NCBI GenBank assembly: GCA_009617715.1
Contig: VTFK01000249.1
Coordinates: forward strand, 1 to 64,000
Direction of reading: 5' to 3'
From: Plectrocnemia conspersa
Taxonomy: Eukaryota; Arthropoda; Insecta; Trichoptera; Polycentropodidae
Length of the DNA: 64,000 bases
In this document: piece by piece, positions 62,041 through 64,000 of the stretch
How the letters are laid out: the number at the start of each line of letters is the position of its first letter
How positions within the stretch are numbered: the stretch's first letter is position 1
Notes under the pieces: model-generated
Database searches by the model: none
Told to the model about the DNA's origin: nothing
Seen by the model: the letters and a program-made list of their open reading frames with translations, nothing else
Position numbers and translations under genes: made by a program

Positions 62041-62954
62041 CGTTTAAATAAGTTATATTTAAAACAAACTTTTTTACTGCTTCTGATTTTTCAAAATAAT
62101 CTTAGATCAATTTAAAAATGATTGAATGAAAAATGATAAAATTCTAATATAATCAAACATATTTACGTGATATTAAGAACATATTTCGCTACATTTCTAT
62201 TTTAAAAGAGGAACTATTAATATATATTTAATATTTTGTAGAAAGATTTGTAAAATAAGTGGACTATTTATACTTTTTACATATATACCGTTATAATAAT
62301 ATAACCGCAAGCCAAATGTTTTTTTTTGTGCAACAGGATAAAAATTTAAATTTTAGTAGTAAAAAATATATTTAAAATGCAAAATATTTGGGAACGAGCG
62401 GCAATCATAGTAAATTAAATATGAATGTTTTATTTTATTTTTCAATTAAAATATCATGTCTCAAAAATAAAAATTAAAACAAGTTATTTATTTTAGTGTA
62501 TTTAATTTTTAAACTATTTTTTTTACATTAAAAGATGTATACAAAATGTTTAATGACAAGTTAGATAATTACATGTAACGAAATTATCTGATTTGTCATT
62601 TATCAGATAAATTATATATAATTAAATAGCCACAATTATTTTTTTTACATGAGATATAATTTTGATTTTTAGAGATAAATACTACAATTTTTAACATTTT
62701 TTCCAACGCAAAAAATATATCAAGAGCTTTTCTTAAGAAAGTTATATGTTCTATTAATTCACTCATTTATTGTTTTTTTTATAATATTTATTTTAGAAAA
62801 CGTTTATTTGAATAAGATATTTAAATTTTTTACTTTTTTTTATTTATAACCATTTTGATGTCTACAATTTTTTTACTAGCTGTAATATATTAAAAATAAA
62901 AATAAAAAGTAGGTAGTAGCAATTTAAATTGAAAAAATTAAAACCCTTTCCAAT
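62041..62954 (+). other. AT-rich intron sequence
   Basis: No repeat or exon recognised within the transporter intron here. Confidence 0.35.
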
Positions 62955-63390
62955 TTAAATAAAATAAATAAATCATGGATTAAGTAATAATTTAAGTGTA
63001 TTTAGATACAGATTTGGAACCATTAAAATGTATTTTTCAGTCGCTAAAGTGATATGTTCTTGTATTTAAATTTAAAGTTGTGTCTATTATAGTCTCAGAT
63101 ACATGAGTTAGTGTTGTAAAAAAATTATTAAAGGGTTTTTTCAAAAAATTAATAAAGTGTAAAAAATCTGTGTTATATCTTATTTTTATAGATTAATTTT
63201 GGATGACTTGCAATTTAGAACAAATACTACTACTAGTGTTATTCCACACTGAGTAAGAATAAATTAAAAATGGTCTAAATAGTTTTAGTATTTTATTTTT
63301 TCATAGTAAGCGCGCTTTTTTTAAATTAATACCGGTCTTAGGACCGCAATGGTAGCAAGCTTTCTATGATAAATGTTCTTTTTAATCTGT
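62955..63390 (-). pseudogene. Jockey-type LINE fragment in the transporter intron
   Basis: The minus strand from 63380 gives (with frame changes) LATIAVLRPVLI, KKSALTMKK, RPFLIYSYSVWNNTSSS and KLQVIQN followed by YNTDFL. This is the same C-terminal RT region as SLRPIFNRRSALS..., RPVLTYASPVWSNT and KLQVIQNKAVKIIYNTPFY in the full-length LINE. At DNA level it also resembles 18085-18330 (shared tagcgcgctttttnntaa and aagccgcaatggcaag-type words). Its lower part, 62960-63080, is repeated at 55960-56090. Confidence 0.65.
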
Positions 63391-63734
63391 TGAAACACTA
63401 AAATCCTCGTCTTACATTATTATTTATTTATTAAATTGACGGTGAAGACTAATACTGATATCAGGTAAATAAAAATAAACTTGTTTATTAGACTAGTGCT
63501 ATTAGGTTTATAAAATTATGTTCCAGTAAGAGTATATATTGCAGCTTTCTTGTTATATTTTCATCAAAAGTATGTTATAGTTTTTTACTATTTAAATTTA
63601 AAAAGTATTTGAGTTTTATTTTAGCTCTAGTGTCATTCCTTTACAACTCAAAAATAGCATGACCATTGCATTAACAATGAAAGGTACAGCCCAAATTTTG
63701 ACTTATTTTGATTGCTACTATTCATTTAATTGTT

Positions 63735-64000
63735 TAGGAATTTAATTGGGATATCTGAGTCAAATTTATGTGATGACAATTTTTTTACCGCGTAAAATTC
63801 CACGTGGAGTTCATCAAGAAAGTTTGCAAACGCATCAAAGGAGCAAAAACCTATTTATGTTTTTTCAATCGATTGTGCAGAATCTTATTTACTTTTTAAA
63901 ACAAATTCAAAACTTATTTTACAAGCAAATTGATGTTCAGAAATATTTTATTTTGCTGAAATCAGTGTTCATATAAATACTGCGCTCATTGTCTTTACGG
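63735..64000 (+). pseudogene. Probable LINE RT C-terminal remnant at the window edge
   Basis: The + strand reads NLGISESNLCDDNF, then in a second frame KKVCKRIKGAKTYLCFFNRL and RILFTF. This resembles the LG(V/I)..D..L.W..H...VC.RI...L..L.RLR..LP segment that follows the RT active site in many LINEs. Several stops and shifts are present and the copy runs off the window. The spelling differs from the other LINE families here. Confidence 0.4.

Noticed and set aside
63746..63976. 76-codon ORF taken as a further transporter exon
   Set aside because: It has no transmembrane pattern; the neighbouring frames resemble a LINE RT tail instead.

Overview
This is a strongly AT-rich eukaryotic window, most likely from an insect. 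Two protein-coding genes enter at its edges, both on the + strand. Both have GT...AG introns and belong to families familiar from insects: a lachesin/DIP-like immunoglobulin adhesion protein (last two exons, 1-1319) and an SLC16-type monocarboxylate transporter (first two coding exons, 59456-60449, continuing past the right edge). Lepidoptera is plausible, but the sequence alone does not fix the order. Nothing in the window looks bacterial or viral, and I saw no tRNA, rRNA or CRISPR array.

The roughly 58 kb between the two genes has no convincing host gene. It is a layered graveyard of transposable elements. Recognisable class II elements are: mariner remnants (4.3-5.2 kb and 61.3-61.8 kb); hAT remnants and hAT-type MITEs (10.6-11.1, 13.5-14.5, 15.5-15.7 and 26.4-26.6 kb, two with exact 8-bp target duplications); a deleted Tigger/pogo element (17.1-18.1 kb); piggyBac transposase debris (36.4-37.4 kb); a PIF/Harbinger-type MITE with perfect 38-bp ends (30.3-30.9 kb); a three-copy PIF/Harbinger-like family (27.2-29.0, 45.5-46.6 and 49.9-50.9 kb), one copy of which carries a nested TA-flanked element; a TA-flanked element at 56.8-57.6 kb; and an unclassified element with GC-rich ends (22.1-23.3 kb).

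Class I material is dominated by a full-length, young-looking Jockey-type LINE (37947-42243). It has a 14-bp target-site duplication, a poly(A) tail, an ORF1 with zinc knuckles and an ORF2 with endonuclease and reverse transcriptase. Its reading frames are broken by single-base slips, all seen in homopolymer runs, with no isolated nonsense codon. Much older LINE fragments lie at 7.4-8.8, 18.1-18.3, 19.1-20.2, 48.5-49.0, 63.0-63.4 and 63.7-64.0 kb.

Between the repeats, GC-richer single-copy islands of about 200-600 bp recur (for example 11.2, 12.4, 14.8, 16.2, 20.6, 21.6, 26.0, 29.5, 33.0, 35.7, 44.0, 49.3, 52.6, 53.2, 56.5 and 58.7 kb). They have no sustained ORF and no visible repeat structure. 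They are the best candidates for conserved regulatory DNA serving one of the flanking genes, but this is inference. I did not find a multi-gene system of a new kind.
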